From Amycolatopsis sulphurea (lineage in GTDB: Bacteria; Actinomycetota; Actinomycetes; Mycobacteriales; Pseudonocardiaceae): a stretch of DNA of 64,000 nt. Under the pieces are notes generated by a model. It saw nothing but the letters and a program-made list of their open reading frames with translations, did not search any database and was not told the origin of the DNA. A program made the position numbers and the translations under genes. Each line of letters begins with the position of its first letter. The stretch's first letter is position 1. The stretch is taken from NCBI RefSeq assembly GCF_002564045.1, contig NZ_PDJK01000002.1, positions 620,001-684,000 of the forward strand, written 5' to 3'. Below are positions 9,787-18,930 of this stretch, piece by piece.

Positions 9787-11064
9787 GTGACGGCGGGGTT
9801 GGGTGGCATCGCATGTCGTTGTGCCGGACGGACCGGTCGCATCGCTGGTGCGGGGTTCGGCCTGGTCCTGACCCGCTGAGTTCGCCGCTGCACGGCACGG
9901 TTCCGCGGGTGCGCCGGATTCGCGGCGTGGGTGAAGGACCACGGTCGCCCATTCATCGCATCGGCGCACCCGTCGCATCGCCGGGGTACAAGCGGGACGC
10001 GCCCGACCTCCGCGGACGCGAGACGTCTCGGTCACCGAGCAACCATGTCCCCGCAACCCACCACCCCGTACGGGAAGCGCCGCCGCCGCTCCGCCCGCCG
10101 TATTGCACTGCACTGCACTGCACTGCACACACGAGACACCGCGGTCATCGAACGACCGCACGCACCACACCACCTCGTGCGCGAAGCATCGCGGCCACTC
10201 AGTCACCACAAGCCCCATCCCCGCGCGCGCCACACTCCTGAGGCGTTGCACACACTTCCCGCCGCTTCGCCACGACGCACCCCGACATCGTTTCCCCAGC
10301 CGTCCAACCAAACCCGCCGACCCGCGAACGCAGCAGCTCGCAGAACTGAGCTTCCCCCGTTCGCCGGACACGGCGGGTGTGGGGTCAGGGCGCCGGGTTT
10401 GGTGGTCTGGTGAGGGCTGAGCTTCCCGCCCACCACATCCCGGTTACCAGCCCACTGACCGATACCACCCACCCCACCCCAAACACTCAGCCCACTCACC
10501 CACCCGCACACCGGCCCCACCACGCACCCCAACGGTCACTTCCCCGGCAGCCCAGCACGTTCCCCTCCCCCCAACACCACAGCCGCACCCACCCCCGCAT
10601 TCCGCACGACAACCCTGCCGGCACACCCGGGAACACCCCACCGCCCGAACGCCGGTTTCCCCTGCCCAGCCCCACGTTCCCACCCCCCGCCACCGCGCTC
10701 GGCGTACCACCACCATTTCCACCCCGCCCGCAGGTCACCGGCTTTCCGGCCGCCGATCACCGTTCCGGGGAAAGCCCCGCACCCGATCATTCCACCCGCT
10801 TCTGCCCCATACCATCGAACTCCCCGCGCCGATCATCGAGCCGGCCCGGCGACCGCCCGGAGGCACCACCGGCCGCATATCACCACCGCTATTCCGGGCG
10901 CCGTTCGGATTGGCCGGAGATCGGCTCTTCCCGCCCCGCCGCACACCCGCATTACTTCGATCGCCGAACGGGATGTGCCCCATTAACCCCACCCCAGTTC
11001 CCTTTCCCCGGACCGGTCACCACGTCCGATAACCCCCGTTCGGCCGATCAAGACCGGTGCAAAC
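9787..11064. other. Gene-poor intergenic region between mutT1 and hup1
   Basis: I find no convincing gene in these 1.28 kb. Five tandem copies of TGCAC lie at 10104-10128. From about 10430 to 10720 the + strand is very C-rich and G-poor (long runs such as CACCCCACCCC), a strand asymmetry seen again at 25.4-26.2 kb. Open frames here are Pro/His/Thr/Arg-rich low complexity on every frame and have no ribosome sites. Confidence 0.6.
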
Positions 11065-11105
11065 ACGGCAGGGCCCCGACCCTGGGTGGGTCGGGGCCCT
11101 GCCGT
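11065..11105 (-). terminator. Terminator of hup1
   Basis: A perfect 18-bp stem (11065-11082 with 11088-11105; arm begins ACGGCAGGGCCCC) closes a 5-nt loop 26 bp after the hup1 stop. The stem is very GC-rich; on the minus strand it is followed by GTTTG rather than a long U-tract. Confidence 0.85.
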
Positions 11106-11131
11106 GAAGCACCGCCGTAAGCGGCGCTTTA

Positions 11132-11773
11132 CTACTTCTTCTTCGCCGCCGTGGTGCGCTTGGCGGGCGTGGCCTTCTTGGCGACCGGCTTCGCCGCGGC
11201 CTTGGTGGCGCGCGTCGTGGTGGCCTTGGTCGCGGTCGCCCGCGTCGCGGTCGCCTTGGTGGCGCGCGAAGTCGTGGCCTTCGCGGTGGTGGCCTTGGCC
11301 GCGGTGGGCTTGGCCGCCCGCGTCGTGGTCGCCTTCGCGGCCCGGGTGGTGGTGGCCTTGGCGGGCGCCTTCGCCGCGGTGGCGCGGGTCCGGGTCGTGG
11401 TGGCCGCCGGGCGGGCCGCGGTCGCCCGCGTGGTGCCGGCCGTCCGCGTGCTCGCGCTGGTGGCGCGCTTGACCGCGGTGGCCTTCGGCAGCTTCTTGGA
11501 GCCGGAGATCACGTCCTTGAAGGTGGTGCCGGCGCGGAAGGCGGGCACGTTGGTCTTCTTGACCCGCACGGACTCACCGGTCCGCGGGTTGCGCGCGGTC
11601 CGGGCGGCGCGAGCGCGCTTCTCGAACACCCCGAAGCCGGTGATGTTCACCTTCTCGCCCTTGTTGACCGTCCGGATGATGATGTCGACGAGACCGTCGA
11701 CCGCCTGCGAAGCAACTTTTTTGTCGCCCAGACGCTCCGACAGCGCCTCGATCAGCTGGGCCTTGTTGGCCAT
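11132..11773 (-). CDS. hup1: HU-family nucleoid protein with Lys/Ala-rich tail (paralogue 1)
   Basis: HU proteins bend and compact DNA. Residues 1-95 are a complete HU domain ([16 protein letters not shown]; the DNA-arm region [24 protein letters not shown]). About 115 residues of Ala/Thr/Lys/Arg repeats follow, ending KKK, as in mycobacterial HupB, whose tail is needed for extra DNA compaction. I start at the ATG 11771-11773, preceded by GGAGG 6 nt upstream. The location beside leuDC matches hupB (Rv2986c). A second, very similar HU gene lies 3.6 kb away on the other strand at 15391. Total length is 213 residues. Confidence 0.95.
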   Translation of the reverse strand: MANKAQLIEALSERLGDKKVASQAVDGLVDIIIRTVNKGEKVNITGFGVFEKRARAARTARNPRTGESVRVKKTNVPAFRAGTTFKDVISGSKKLPKATAVKRATSASTRTAGTTRATAARPAATTTRTRATAAKAPAKATTTRAAKATTTRAAKPTAAKATTAKATTSRATKATATRATATKATTTRATKAAAKPVAKKATPAKRTTAAKKK

Positions 11774-12002
11774 TCCAGTCCTCCAAGAAGAACTCTTCGT
11801 CCACGGCCACGTCGGCCGACTAACGCACACGGTATTACCAACGCAGCACAAATTCCAAACGGCACGCGGAAATTTCCCTTGTCCCGGGTACTGTTCCGCC
11901 TCCCGAGGGACCCGGGAGCTGCCGTCCGGTGCGGGTGAAGAGCCTGCCCGCCGGGACCCGGATTCCCTTTCCGAGCAGGGAATTCGTGCCCCGGCGGCGG
12001 GG

Positions 12003-12605
12003 TCAGGAGGTGGCTGCGGGCAGGGTCACCGGCCGCCACGAGGGCCGCGCGGACTCGAACGCGTCGATCTCCTGGGCATGGCGCAAGGTCAGTGCGATAT
12101 CGTCGAGCCCTTCGAGCAACCGCCAGCGGACGTAGTCGTCGATCCGGAAGGCCGCGGTGAAGTCCTTGGCCCGTACGGTCTTGGTCTCCAGGTCGACGGT
12201 GACCTCGGTGCCCGGCTCGTTCTCCAGCAGCTTCCAGAGCAGTTCGATGTCGGCCTGCTCGCACTGCGCGGCCACCAGGCCGCCCTTGCCGGAGTTGCCG
12301 CGGAAGATGTCCGCGAAGCGCGCCGAGATCACGACCCGGAAGCCGTAGTCCATCAGCGCCCACACGGCGTGCTCACGCGAGGAGCCGGTGCCGAAGTCGG
12401 GTCCGGCCACGAGCACCGAGCCACGGGAGAACGGCTCGGTGTTGAGGATGAAGTCCTCCTGGCCGCGCCAGGCGGCGAACAGGCCGTCCTCGAAGCCGGT
12501 CCGGCTCACGCGCTTGAGATAGACCGCCGGGATGATCTGGTCAGTGTCCACGTTGGACCTGCGCAGCGGCACCCCGATGCCGGTGTGCTGGGTGAACGGT
12601 TCCAT
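12003..12605 (-). CDS. leuD: 3-isopropylmalate dehydratase small subunit
   Basis: LeuD is the small subunit of isopropylmalate isomerase and supplies the swivelling aconitase domain 4 that completes the active site of LeuC in leucine synthesis. The 200 residues show the family pattern: the start [27 protein letters not shown], and the substrate-loop region [16 protein letters not shown]. It lies 34 bp downstream of leuC on the same strand, with GGAGCTCC just before its ATG. Length and gene order are standard. Confidence 0.97.
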   Translation of the reverse strand: MEPFTQHTGIGVPLRRSNVDTDQIIPAVYLKRVSRTGFEDGLFAAWRGQEDFILNTEPFSRGSVLVAGPDFGTGSSREHAVWALMDYGFRVVISARFADIFRGNSGKGGLVAAQCEQADIELLWKLLENEPGTEVTVDLETKTVRAKDFTAAFRIDDYVRWRLLEGLDDIALTLRHAQEIDAFESARPSWRPVTLPAATS

Positions 12606-12639
12606 GGTGGGAGCTCCTCTCGGGGTTCGGGACGGCCGC

Positions 12640-14073
12640 TCAGGCGGTGGCCGGGGTCAGGTCGGCCGGGGAGGACAGGGTGCCCCGCACGGCCGTGGCG
12701 GCGGCCACCAGCGGCGACACCAGGTGCGTGCGCCCGCCCTTGCCCTGCCTGCCTTCGAAGTTGCGGTTGGAGGTGGAGGCGCTGCGCTCGCCGGGGGCGA
12801 GCTGGTCCGGGTTCATGCCCAGGCACATCGAGCAGCCCGCCTGCCGCCATTCGGCGCCCGCCGCGGTGAAGACCGCGTCAAGCCCCTCCTCCTCGGCGGC
12901 CTTGCGCACCCGCATCGAGCCGGGCACCACGAGCATCCGCACCGAACCGGCCACCTGCCGCCCGCGCAGCACCTCCGCGGCGGCGCGCAGGTCCTCGATC
13001 CGGCCGTTCGTGCACGAGCCGAGGAAGACGGTGTCCACCGCGATCTCGCGCAGCGGGGTACCGGGCACCAGATCCATATAGGACAGGGCTTTCTCCGCGG
13101 CGAACCGTTCGTTCTCGTCCGGGATCGCGGCCGGGTCGGGCACCGCGGCGCCCAGCGGCAGTCCCTGGCCCGGATTGGTGCCCCAGGTCACGAACGGGGT
13201 CAGCGCGTCGGCATCGAGGTGCACCTCGGCGTCGAATTCCGCGCCCTCGTCGGTGCGCAGCTCGCGCCAGGCGGCCACCGCGGCATCCCAGTCGGCGCCC
13301 TGCGGGGCGTGCGGACGGCCCTTGAGGTAGGCGAAGGTCGTCTCGTCCGGGGCGATCATCCCGGCCCGCGCGCCGGCTTCGATGGACATGTTGCAGATGG
13401 TCATCCGGGCTTCCATCGACAGCTCTTCGATGGCCTTGCCGCGGTACTCGAGCACATAGCCCTGCCCGCCGCCGGTGCCGATCTTCGCGATGACGGCGAG
13501 GATGACGTCCTTGGCCGTGACGCCCGGCTGCAGCGCGCCGTCGACGGTGATGGCCATCGTCTTGAACGGCCGCAACGGCAGCGTCTGGGTGGCGAGCACA
13601 TGCTCGACCTCCGAAGTGCCGATACCGAAGGCCATCGCGCCGAAAGCGCCGTGCGTGGAGGTGTGACTGTCCCCGCACACCACGGTCGTGCCGGGCTGGG
13701 TCAGGCCCAGCTGCGGTCCGATGACGTGCACGATGCCCTGTTCGGCATCGCCCATCGGATGCAGCCGGACGCCGAACTCCTTGCAGTTCCGGCGAAGCGT
13801 GTCGACCTGCGTGCGCGACACCGGATCGGCGATCGGCCGGTCGATGTCCACGGTGGGGACGTTGTGGTCCTCGGTCGCGATGGTGAGATCGGGCCTGCGC
13901 ACGGCGCGCCCGGCCATCCGCAGCCCGTCGAACGCCTGCGGGCTGGTCACTTCGTGCACCAGGTGCAGGTCGATGTAGAGCAGATCCGGCTCGGCGCCTT
14001 CACCTCGGCGCACGAGGTGGCTGTCCCACACCTTTTCCGCGAGGGTGCGGGCCTTGCCGGTGGTGGTGGTCAT
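12640..14073 (-). CDS. leuC: 3-isopropylmalate dehydratase large subunit
   Basis: LeuC holds the [4Fe-4S] cluster that isomerises 2- to 3-isopropylmalate. The 477 residues include the cluster cysteines in [10 protein letters not shown] and in [10 protein letters not shown], and the active-site segment [15 protein letters not shown], all at family positions. It is the first gene of leuC-leuD and diverges from an IclR-type regulator gene across 127 bp containing an operator-like palindrome. The ATG has GGAG 8 nt upstream. Production with LeuD is expected because the two form one heterodimer. Confidence 0.97.
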   Translation of the reverse strand: MTTTTGKARTLAEKVWDSHLVRRGEGAEPDLLYIDLHLVHEVTSPQAFDGLRMAGRAVRRPDLTIATEDHNVPTVDIDRPIADPVSRTQVDTLRRNCKEFGVRLHPMGDAEQGIVHVIGPQLGLTQPGTTVVCGDSHTSTHGAFGAMAFGIGTSEVEHVLATQTLPLRPFKTMAITVDGALQPGVTAKDVILAVIAKIGTGGGQGYVLEYRGKAIEELSMEARMTICNMSIEAGARAGMIAPDETTFAYLKGRPHAPQGADWDAAVAAWRELRTDEGAEFDAEVHLDADALTPFVTWGTNPGQGLPLGAAVPDPAAIPDENERFAAEKALSYMDLVPGTPLREIAVDTVFLGSCTNGRIEDLRAAAEVLRGRQVAGSVRMLVVPGSMRVRKAAEEEGLDAVFTAAGAEWRQAGCSMCLGMNPDQLAPGERSASTSNRNFEGRQGKGGRTHLVSPLVAAATAVRGTLSSPADLTPATA

Positions 14074-14167
14074 TCTCCGGCTCCTTCCACGGGATCGGCC
14101 GGGAGCACGGAACTCGGGTGAGCGCGGGGCGAGCCGCGCCCCGGGTCCGGTTTTTCCCAGATTCTGG

Positions 14168-14188
14168 ACTTCCCAAAGTACGGGAAGT
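14168..14188. promoter_or_regulatory. Operator-like inverted repeat between leuC and the IclR regulator
   Basis: ACTTCCC (14168-14174) and GGGAAGT (14182-14188) form a perfect 7-bp inverted repeat with a 7-bp AT-richer centre, located 13 bp before the GTG of the regulator gene and about 95 bp before leuC. Its position, symmetry and length suit an IclR-family dimer site controlling both divergent transcripts. This is inference from position and symmetry. Confidence 0.6.
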
Positions 14189-14200
14189 TAGTATCGCGTC

Positions 14201-14902
14201 GTGGGACAGCATAGCGGTATCGGAGTACTCGACAAAGCCGTGGCCGTACTTCAAGCGGTCGCGGAGGACCCCTGTGGCCTGGCAGAACTGTGCACCCGCA
14301 CGGGTCTTCCCCGGGCGACGGCGCATCGGCTGGCGGTCGGGCTGGAGGTGCACCGGCTGCTGCGGCGCGGACCGGACGGGCGCTGGCGGCCGGGCACCGC
14401 GCTCGCCGAACTGGCCGGCGGATCGACCGATCCGTTGCTGGACGCGGCGAGTTCGGTCCTGCCGAAGCTGCGCGACATCACCGGCGAGAGCGTGCAGCTC
14501 TATCGCCGCGACGGCGTGCAGCGAGTGTGCGTTTCGACCGCGGAGCCGCCGAGCGGGCTGCGCGACACGGTGCCGATCGGTTCCCGGCTGCCGATGACCG
14601 CGGGCTCGGGCGCGAAGGTCCTTGCCGCATGGTCGGATCCGCACACCCAGCGGACGATCCTGGCGGACGCGGTGTACGGCGAGCGCACCCTCCTCGAAGT
14701 ACGCCGCCGTGGCTGGGCGCAGAGTGTCGCCGAGCGCGAGCCGGGAGTGGCCAGTGTCTCGGCCCCGGTCCGGGATTCCTCCGGCGCGGTGGTCGCCGCC
14801 GTTTCGGTCTCCGGGCCGATCGAGCGCATCGGGCGCAAACCGGGTGCCCGCTGGGCGGCCGACCTGCTCGCCGCGGCGGACGCTTTGCAAGAACGGCTCT
14901 GA
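14201..14902 (+). CDS. IclR-family transcriptional regulator of leuCD (NdgR/LtbR type)
   Basis: The 233 residues comprise an N-terminal winged helix-turn-helix (residues about 8-65; [20 protein letters not shown]) and an IclR effector domain ([18 protein letters not shown] through [22 protein letters not shown]). In Streptomyces (NdgR) and Corynebacterium (LtbR), the orthologue divergent from leuCD controls leucine and related amino acid genes; M. tuberculosis has Rv2989 in the same place. The GTG start fits the HTH beginning. It probably binds the palindrome directly upstream. Confidence 0.92.
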   Translation: MGQHSGIGVLDKAVAVLQAVAEDPCGLAELCTRTGLPRATAHRLAVGLEVHRLLRRGPDGRWRPGTALAELAGGSTDPLLDAASSVLPKLRDITGESVQLYRRDGVQRVCVSTAEPPSGLRDTVPIGSRLPMTAGSGAKVLAAWSDPHTQRTILADAVYGERTLLEVRRRGWAQSVAEREPGVASVSAPVRDSSGAVVAAVSVSGPIERIGRKPGARWAADLLAAADALQERL

Positions 14903-14926
14903 CCCCCGGGCGCTCCCACCACCGAC

Positions 14927-14966
14927 GGGCCGTCTCCCCGCCTCCGCGGCGGCGAGGCGGCCCTTT
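14927..14966 (+). terminator. Terminator of the IclR regulator gene
   Basis: A 16-bp stem (14927-14942 with 14948-14963) with one wobble and one mismatch around a TCCGC loop, followed by TTT, starts 25 bp after the regulator's stop codon. Confidence 0.7.
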
Positions 14967-15306
14967 CTCCGGCCCGATCGTCCTCAGTAGACCGATCGGC
15001 ACCGTGCCCGCCGCAGTGCTCGGCCGCGGTCCGCGGTACCGGGGTGCCGCCACCGGCCGGGATCGCGACACGCCGCACGGAAAACTTCGCCCCACCGGTT
15101 CCGATCCGCTTGCCCCGCACCGGCCCGGCACCCGGCCCACATCCGGCGCCGACCCGTCCACTTCGATAAAACCCCAGCACAGAGGCCGTCTACATCGGAC
15201 CGAACGGGCCGATTTCGAGCTACTCCAGCGTTCCGGCGCGGGGAAGCCGCCGCCCGCGCGGGGTACGCCTAACACCTCGATCTCACCCGAAAATGCCAGG
15301 TCCCGA

Positions 15307-15335
15307 TTGGACTTGCCAAGGCGGTGGGTGATAAT
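15307..15335 (+). promoter_or_regulatory. Sigma-70-type promoter of hup2
   Basis: A -35 box TTGGAC (15307-15312), a 17-bp spacer and a -10 box GATAAT (15330-15335) lie 55 bp upstream of the hup2 ATG. This is the clearest canonical promoter in the intergenic DNA of this half of the window and suggests strong housekeeping expression of this HU copy. The 400 bp before it (14967-15306) shows no gene. Confidence 0.75.
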
Positions 15336-15390
15336 GACCTCGTTCGGCCTTATGGCCGTAGAAAACCAAGTTCTGGTTGGAGGAACTGGA

Positions 15391-16029
15391 ATGGCCAACA
15401 AGGCCCAGCTGATCGAGGCGCTGTCGGAGCGCATTGGCGACAAGAAGGCTGCCGCGGAAGCCGTCGACGGTCTCGTCGACATCATCATCCGCACCGTCCA
15501 CAAGGGCGAGAAGGTCACCATCACCGGCTTCGGCGTCTTCGAGAAGCGCGCCCGCGCCGCTCGCACCGCGCGCAACCCGCGCACCGGTGAGTCCGTGCGG
15601 GTCAAGAAGACCAACGTGCCCGCCTTCCGCGCCGGCACCACCTTCAAGGACGTGATCTCCGGCTCCAAGAAACTGCCGAAGACCACCGCCGTCAAGCGCG
15701 CGACCGCCACCCGGGCGACCGCGACGACCACCACCCGCGCCGCGGCCGCCAAGCCGGCCACCACGCGCACCCGCGCCACGGCCGCCAAGGCGCCCGCCGC
15801 CAAGGCGACCGCGACGAAGGCCAAGGCCACCACCACGACGCGGGCCACCAAGGCCGCGCCGACCAAGGCGACCGCGAAGGCCACCGCCGCGAAGGCGACC
15901 GCCACCAAGGCGAAGGCCACCACGACGCGCGCCACCAAGGCCGCGGCGAAGCCGGCCGTCAAGAGGACCACGGCGACCGCGAAGAAGGCCACGCCCGCCA
16001 AGCGCACCACCGCCGCGAAGAAGAAGTAA
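15391..16029 (+). CDS. hup2: HU-family nucleoid protein with Lys/Ala-rich tail (paralogue 2)
   Basis: A 212-residue near twin of the HU protein at 11132-11773. By my reading about seven substitutions separate the two over the first 104 residues (for example I/L at 16, H/N in TVHKGEK versus TVNKGEK), while the Ala/Lys/Thr/Arg tails have diverged more. The HU domain is complete, including the DNA arm [14 protein letters not shown] chose the ATG at 15391, with GGAGGAACTGGA upstream; longer frames overlap the IclR gene. It has a canonical promoter 55 bp upstream and a terminator hairpin 20 bp downstream, so it looks functional. Mycobacteria have a single hupB at this locus. Confidence 0.95.
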   Translation: MANKAQLIEALSERIGDKKAAAEAVDGLVDIIIRTVHKGEKVTITGFGVFEKRARAARTARNPRTGESVRVKKTNVPAFRAGTTFKDVISGSKKLPKTTAVKRATATRATATTTTRAAAAKPATTRTRATAAKAPAAKATATKAKATTTTRATKAAPTKATAKATAAKATATKAKATTTRATKAAAKPAVKRTTATAKKATPAKRTTAAKKK

Positions 16030-16048
16030 CACTCTTCACCGGCATCGG

Positions 16049-16082
16049 AACAGGCCCCGTCCACGCCCGGACGGGGCCTGTT
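16049..16082 (+). terminator. Terminator of hup2
   Basis: AACAGGCCCCGTCC (16049-16062) pairs perfectly with GGACGGGGCCTGTT (16069-16082) around a 6-nt loop and runs into TTTCC, a good intrinsic terminator 20 bp after the hup2 stop. Confidence 0.85.
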
Positions 16083-16102
16083 TCCGTCTCCGCGGGTTCC
16101 CG

Positions 16103-16223
16103 CAGGGTGCCGGCAAAGTCGGTGTGGGGGCTCCGCGCAGACCGCGGAGGTCTGTGAAGGGGCCCTTCACGGACTCTGAGTCTGTGAAGGGCCCCTTCAC
16201 AGACCGACTTTGCCGGGACCCTG
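16103..16223. repeat. Palindromic MITE-like element, copy 2 (intact)
   Basis: Imperfect inverted ends of 21 bp flank the element: 16103-16123 (contains GCCGGCAAAGTCGGT) and 16203-16223 (contains ACCGACTTTGCCGG), 20 of 21 positions complementary. Inside lie two perfect palindromes at 16151-16173 and 16181-16203, centred on GGGGCCC and GGGCCCC and separated by CTCTGAG. The arrangement is that of a small non-autonomous inverted-repeat element. A second, interrupted copy is at 1331-1600. It sits just after the hup2 terminator and could add a second hairpin there. Confidence 0.75.
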
Positions 16224-16762
16224 GCGGGTTCCCGGGACCGGGCGGCACCACTTCCGAGTACTCCGAATCGGCCGGGCCCGCATTGTCGAAACGGCCATAA
16301 AATTCGGTACGAATGCGCACTTTCCCGCGGTTTACCTACCGTGAATCCACGCCGTCCCCAGCACACCAGCCCGATTCCGGCGCCCCGAAACCCTCTCGGC
16401 CAAGCCGGCCCCAGGGGCCGGGTTTTCGATTCCCGGCCGACCGTGAGCCATTCCTTTCCGTATCCATTTCAGCACTATCCGTACACGGGCAGTGTCCCCC
16501 GTCACGTCTGAAATCCCCCAGCACACAAGGGAATTCCGGTTGTTACCCGAACGTGACGAGCGCGCGTGGCGGCCACCCGCCCCCACCCCGGAAACACCCC
16601 GGGAAACGCGCCCGTTTTGCCTGCGCAAACCGGCTTTTACGACTACTTCCGGCACCATGACGCGGAGTCCGTATCCGGCGCGGCCGAAGTCGGCACCGGG
16701 TCACGAAAACCGCTCCTGGCCGGTTAACCGGTATCCAGCACCGCACCGGCAGGTGTCAGATT
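16224..16762. other. Intergenic region upstream of the betaine transporter
   Basis: Between the repeat element and the transporter operon I see no gene, RNA or strong repeat. The segment is less GC-rich than the genes. It should contain the transporter promoter, perhaps in its last 60 bp, but I cannot assign boxes with confidence. Confidence 0.5.
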
Positions 16763-16813
16763 ATGCAATCATGTCGCCCGGCAACGACCGGAGCTCGAGG
16801 ACATGAGAGACCA

Positions 16814-18016
16814 TTGCCGATAGTTCGAGTGGAAAAGCTGTACAAGGTGTTCGGCCGCCGTCCGGCCGAAGCGGTGCGCCGGCTGGAGACCGGGATCGAC
16901 CGCAAGGAACTGGACCGGGGTGTGACCGCGGCGGTGATCGACGCCTCGTTCACCGTGGAGCGCGGCGAGATCTTCGTCGTCATGGGACTCTCCGGTTCAG
17001 GCAAGTCAACCCTGCTGCGCACGCTCAACGGGCTGCTGCCGGCCACGTCCGGCCGGGTGCTGGTGGACGAGCAGGACCTCACCGCGCTGTCCCCGGCGCA
17101 GGTACGGGAACTGCGGCAGCAGCGGATGAGTATGGTGTTCCAGCACTTCGCGCTCTTCCCGCACCGTACCGTCGCGGAGAACGTCGCGTACGGGCTGAGC
17201 GTGCAGGGCGCCCCGCGGGAACGGCAGCTCAGCCGTACTGCCGAAGCACTGGAGCTGGTCGGCCTGGCCGGGTGGGAAGACCGGTTGCCGGGTGAGCTCT
17301 CCGGCGGCATGCGCCAGCGGGTGGGCCTGGCCCGCGCGCTCGCCGCGGACACCGAGATCCTGCTGATGGACGAGGCGTTCAGCGCGCTGGACCCGTTGAT
17401 CCGCAAGGAGATGCAGGATCAGCTGCTGATCCTGCAGCGGCAGCTCGGCAAGACCATCGTGTTCATCACGCACGATCTCAACGAGGCGATGCGCCTCGGC
17501 GACCGGATCGCGATGATGCGCGACGGCCGGATCGTGCAGGTCGCGACGGCGCAGGAAATGCTCACCGCGCCGGCCGACGAGTACGTCACCAAGTTCGTGC
17601 GCGATGTCGACCGCACCCGGGTGCTCACCGCGGCGACGGTGATGGAGCCCGCGGGCGTTTCGTTCACCACGGACACTTCCCCGGCACAGGCACGGGAAAC
17701 GATGCTCGGGCACGAACTCACCGGGGCTTTGGTCACCGACGGCGGCAAGTTCGCCGGCTCCGTGACCCGCAGCGCAGTGTCGGCGGCAGCCGAACGCGGC
17801 GACGCGACGCTCGCCGCCGCAGTGGACCGCGAAGCTGCGCGCACCACACCGGAAACGCCGGTCGCCGACCTGTTCGGCGTCTCCGCTTCGGCGCCGGCAC
17901 CGGTGGCCGTGGTGGACGGGGACGGCGCGTTGCTCGGCATGGTCACCCAGCAGTCGCTGCTGCGTTCGCTGAGCATTCCCGAAAAAGCGGAAGAGGAGGT
18001 GGACGCGCATGCGTGA
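16814..18016 (+). CDS. Glycine betaine/proline-type ABC importer, ATP-binding subunit with CBS domains
   Basis: An OpuAA/ProV-type ATPase of 400 residues: Walker A GLSGSGKST, the signature LSGGMRQRVGLARAL, Walker B ILLMDEAFSALDP and the H-loop THD. A C-terminal pair of CBS modules (from about residue 275) is the part that senses ionic strength in osmoregulated members. The N-terminal VEKLYKVFGRRP and inserted region before Walker A are typical of this subfamily. I chose the TTG at 16814, which places the conserved start at residue 2; an in-frame ATG at 16763 with AGGTG upstream is the alternative. The permease gene overlaps its end by 8 nt. Confidence 0.92.
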   Translation: MPIVRVEKLYKVFGRRPAEAVRRLETGIDRKELDRGVTAAVIDASFTVERGEIFVVMGLSGSGKSTLLRTLNGLLPATSGRVLVDEQDLTALSPAQVRELRQQRMSMVFQHFALFPHRTVAENVAYGLSVQGAPRERQLSRTAEALELVGLAGWEDRLPGELSGGMRQRVGLARALAADTEILLMDEAFSALDPLIRKEMQDQLLILQRQLGKTIVFITHDLNEAMRLGDRIAMMRDGRIVQVATAQEMLTAPADEYVTKFVRDVDRTRVLTAATVMEPAGVSFTTDTSPAQARETMLGHELTGALVTDGGKFAGSVTRSAVSAAAERGDATLAAAVDREAARTTPETPVADLFGVSASAPAPVAVVDGDGALLGMVTQQSLLRSLSIPEKAEEEVDAHA

Positions 18017-18899
18017 GCTCTTCCTCGCCGACGGCTGGCACGTGCCGCGGATCCCGGTCGGCGACTGGTTCGCCTCGATCGTCGACTGGCTGACCAACAA
18101 CATCGGACCGTTCTTCGACTTCGTCGACACGGTCGTCAAGGGCGCGGTCAACGGGCTGGCCTCCGGGCTGACCTGGCTGCCTTCCCTGGTGCTGGTGGTC
18201 ATTTTCGCCGCACTCGGCTGGTGGGCCCGCGGCTGGCGCTTCGGCGCCGGCTCGCTGATCGGCTTCGCGCTGGTGGACGGGCTCGGCGAACTGCATTCGG
18301 CGATGGAGACGCTGGCCCAGGTCCTCGTCGCCGGGGTGGTCGCGGTGCTCATCGCGGTCCCGACCGGGATCGCCGCGGCCCGCAACGCGTCGGTGAGCCG
18401 GGTGGTGAAACCGGTACTGGACTTCATGCAGACGCTGCCCTCGTTCGTCTACCTGATCCCGGTGGTCGTGTTCTTCTCGATCGGGCCGGTGCCCGGGGTC
18501 GTGGCCACCGTGGTGTTCGCGCTGCCGCCCGGGGTCCGGCTGACCGAGCTGGGCATCCGCCAGGTCGACCCGGAGATGGTCGAGGCCGGCGAGGCGTTCG
18601 GCTCGCCGCCCCGGCGGATCCTCACCGAGATCCAGATCCCGCTGGCGATGCCCTCGATCATGGCCGGCATCAACCAGATCATCATGCTGTCGCTGTCGAT
18701 GGTGGTGATCTCCGGCATGGTCGGCGCCCCCGGCCTCGGCGCCGAGGTCTACGCCGCGGTCACCAGCCTCAAGATCGGCCAGGGTTTCGAGGCCGGGATC
18801 GGGGTCGTGGTGCTGGCCATCTACCTCGACCGGCTGACCTCGACGCTGGGTGCCCGCTCGGCCGTGGGCCGGGCCCGCCGCCGTACCGCGGCCGCCTGA
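18009..18899 (+). CDS. Glycine betaine/proline-type ABC importer, permease
   Basis: A 296-residue OpuAB/ProW-type inner-membrane permease with about six hydrophobic segments and the binding-protein-dependent transport loop (EAGEAFGSPPRRILTEIQIPLAMPSIMAGINQ). The region DFMQTLPSFVYLIPVVVFF is highly characteristic of the betaine subfamily. The start overlaps the ATPase gene, and the binding protein follows after 31 bp, so one operon encodes all three subunits. The likely role is uptake of quaternary-ammonium osmoprotectants; the exact solute is uncertain. Confidence 0.92.
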   Translation: MRELFLADGWHVPRIPVGDWFASIVDWLTNNIGPFFDFVDTVVKGAVNGLASGLTWLPSLVLVVIFAALGWWARGWRFGAGSLIGFALVDGLGELHSAMETLAQVLVAGVVAVLIAVPTGIAAARNASVSRVVKPVLDFMQTLPSFVYLIPVVVFFSIGPVPGVVATVVFALPPGVRLTELGIRQVDPEMVEAGEAFGSPPRRILTEIQIPLAMPSIMAGINQIIMLSLSMVVISGMVGAPGLGAEVYAAVTSLKIGQGFEAGIGVVVLAIYLDRLTSTLGARSAVGRARRRTAAA

Positions 18900-18930
18900 G
18901 CACCCACTGCCTGTGAAGAAAGGACGAACG

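Noticed and set aside
10104..10128. TGCAC repeats as a replication or partition site
   Set aside because: Only five pentamers with no associated par or rep genes and no AT-rich unwinding region.
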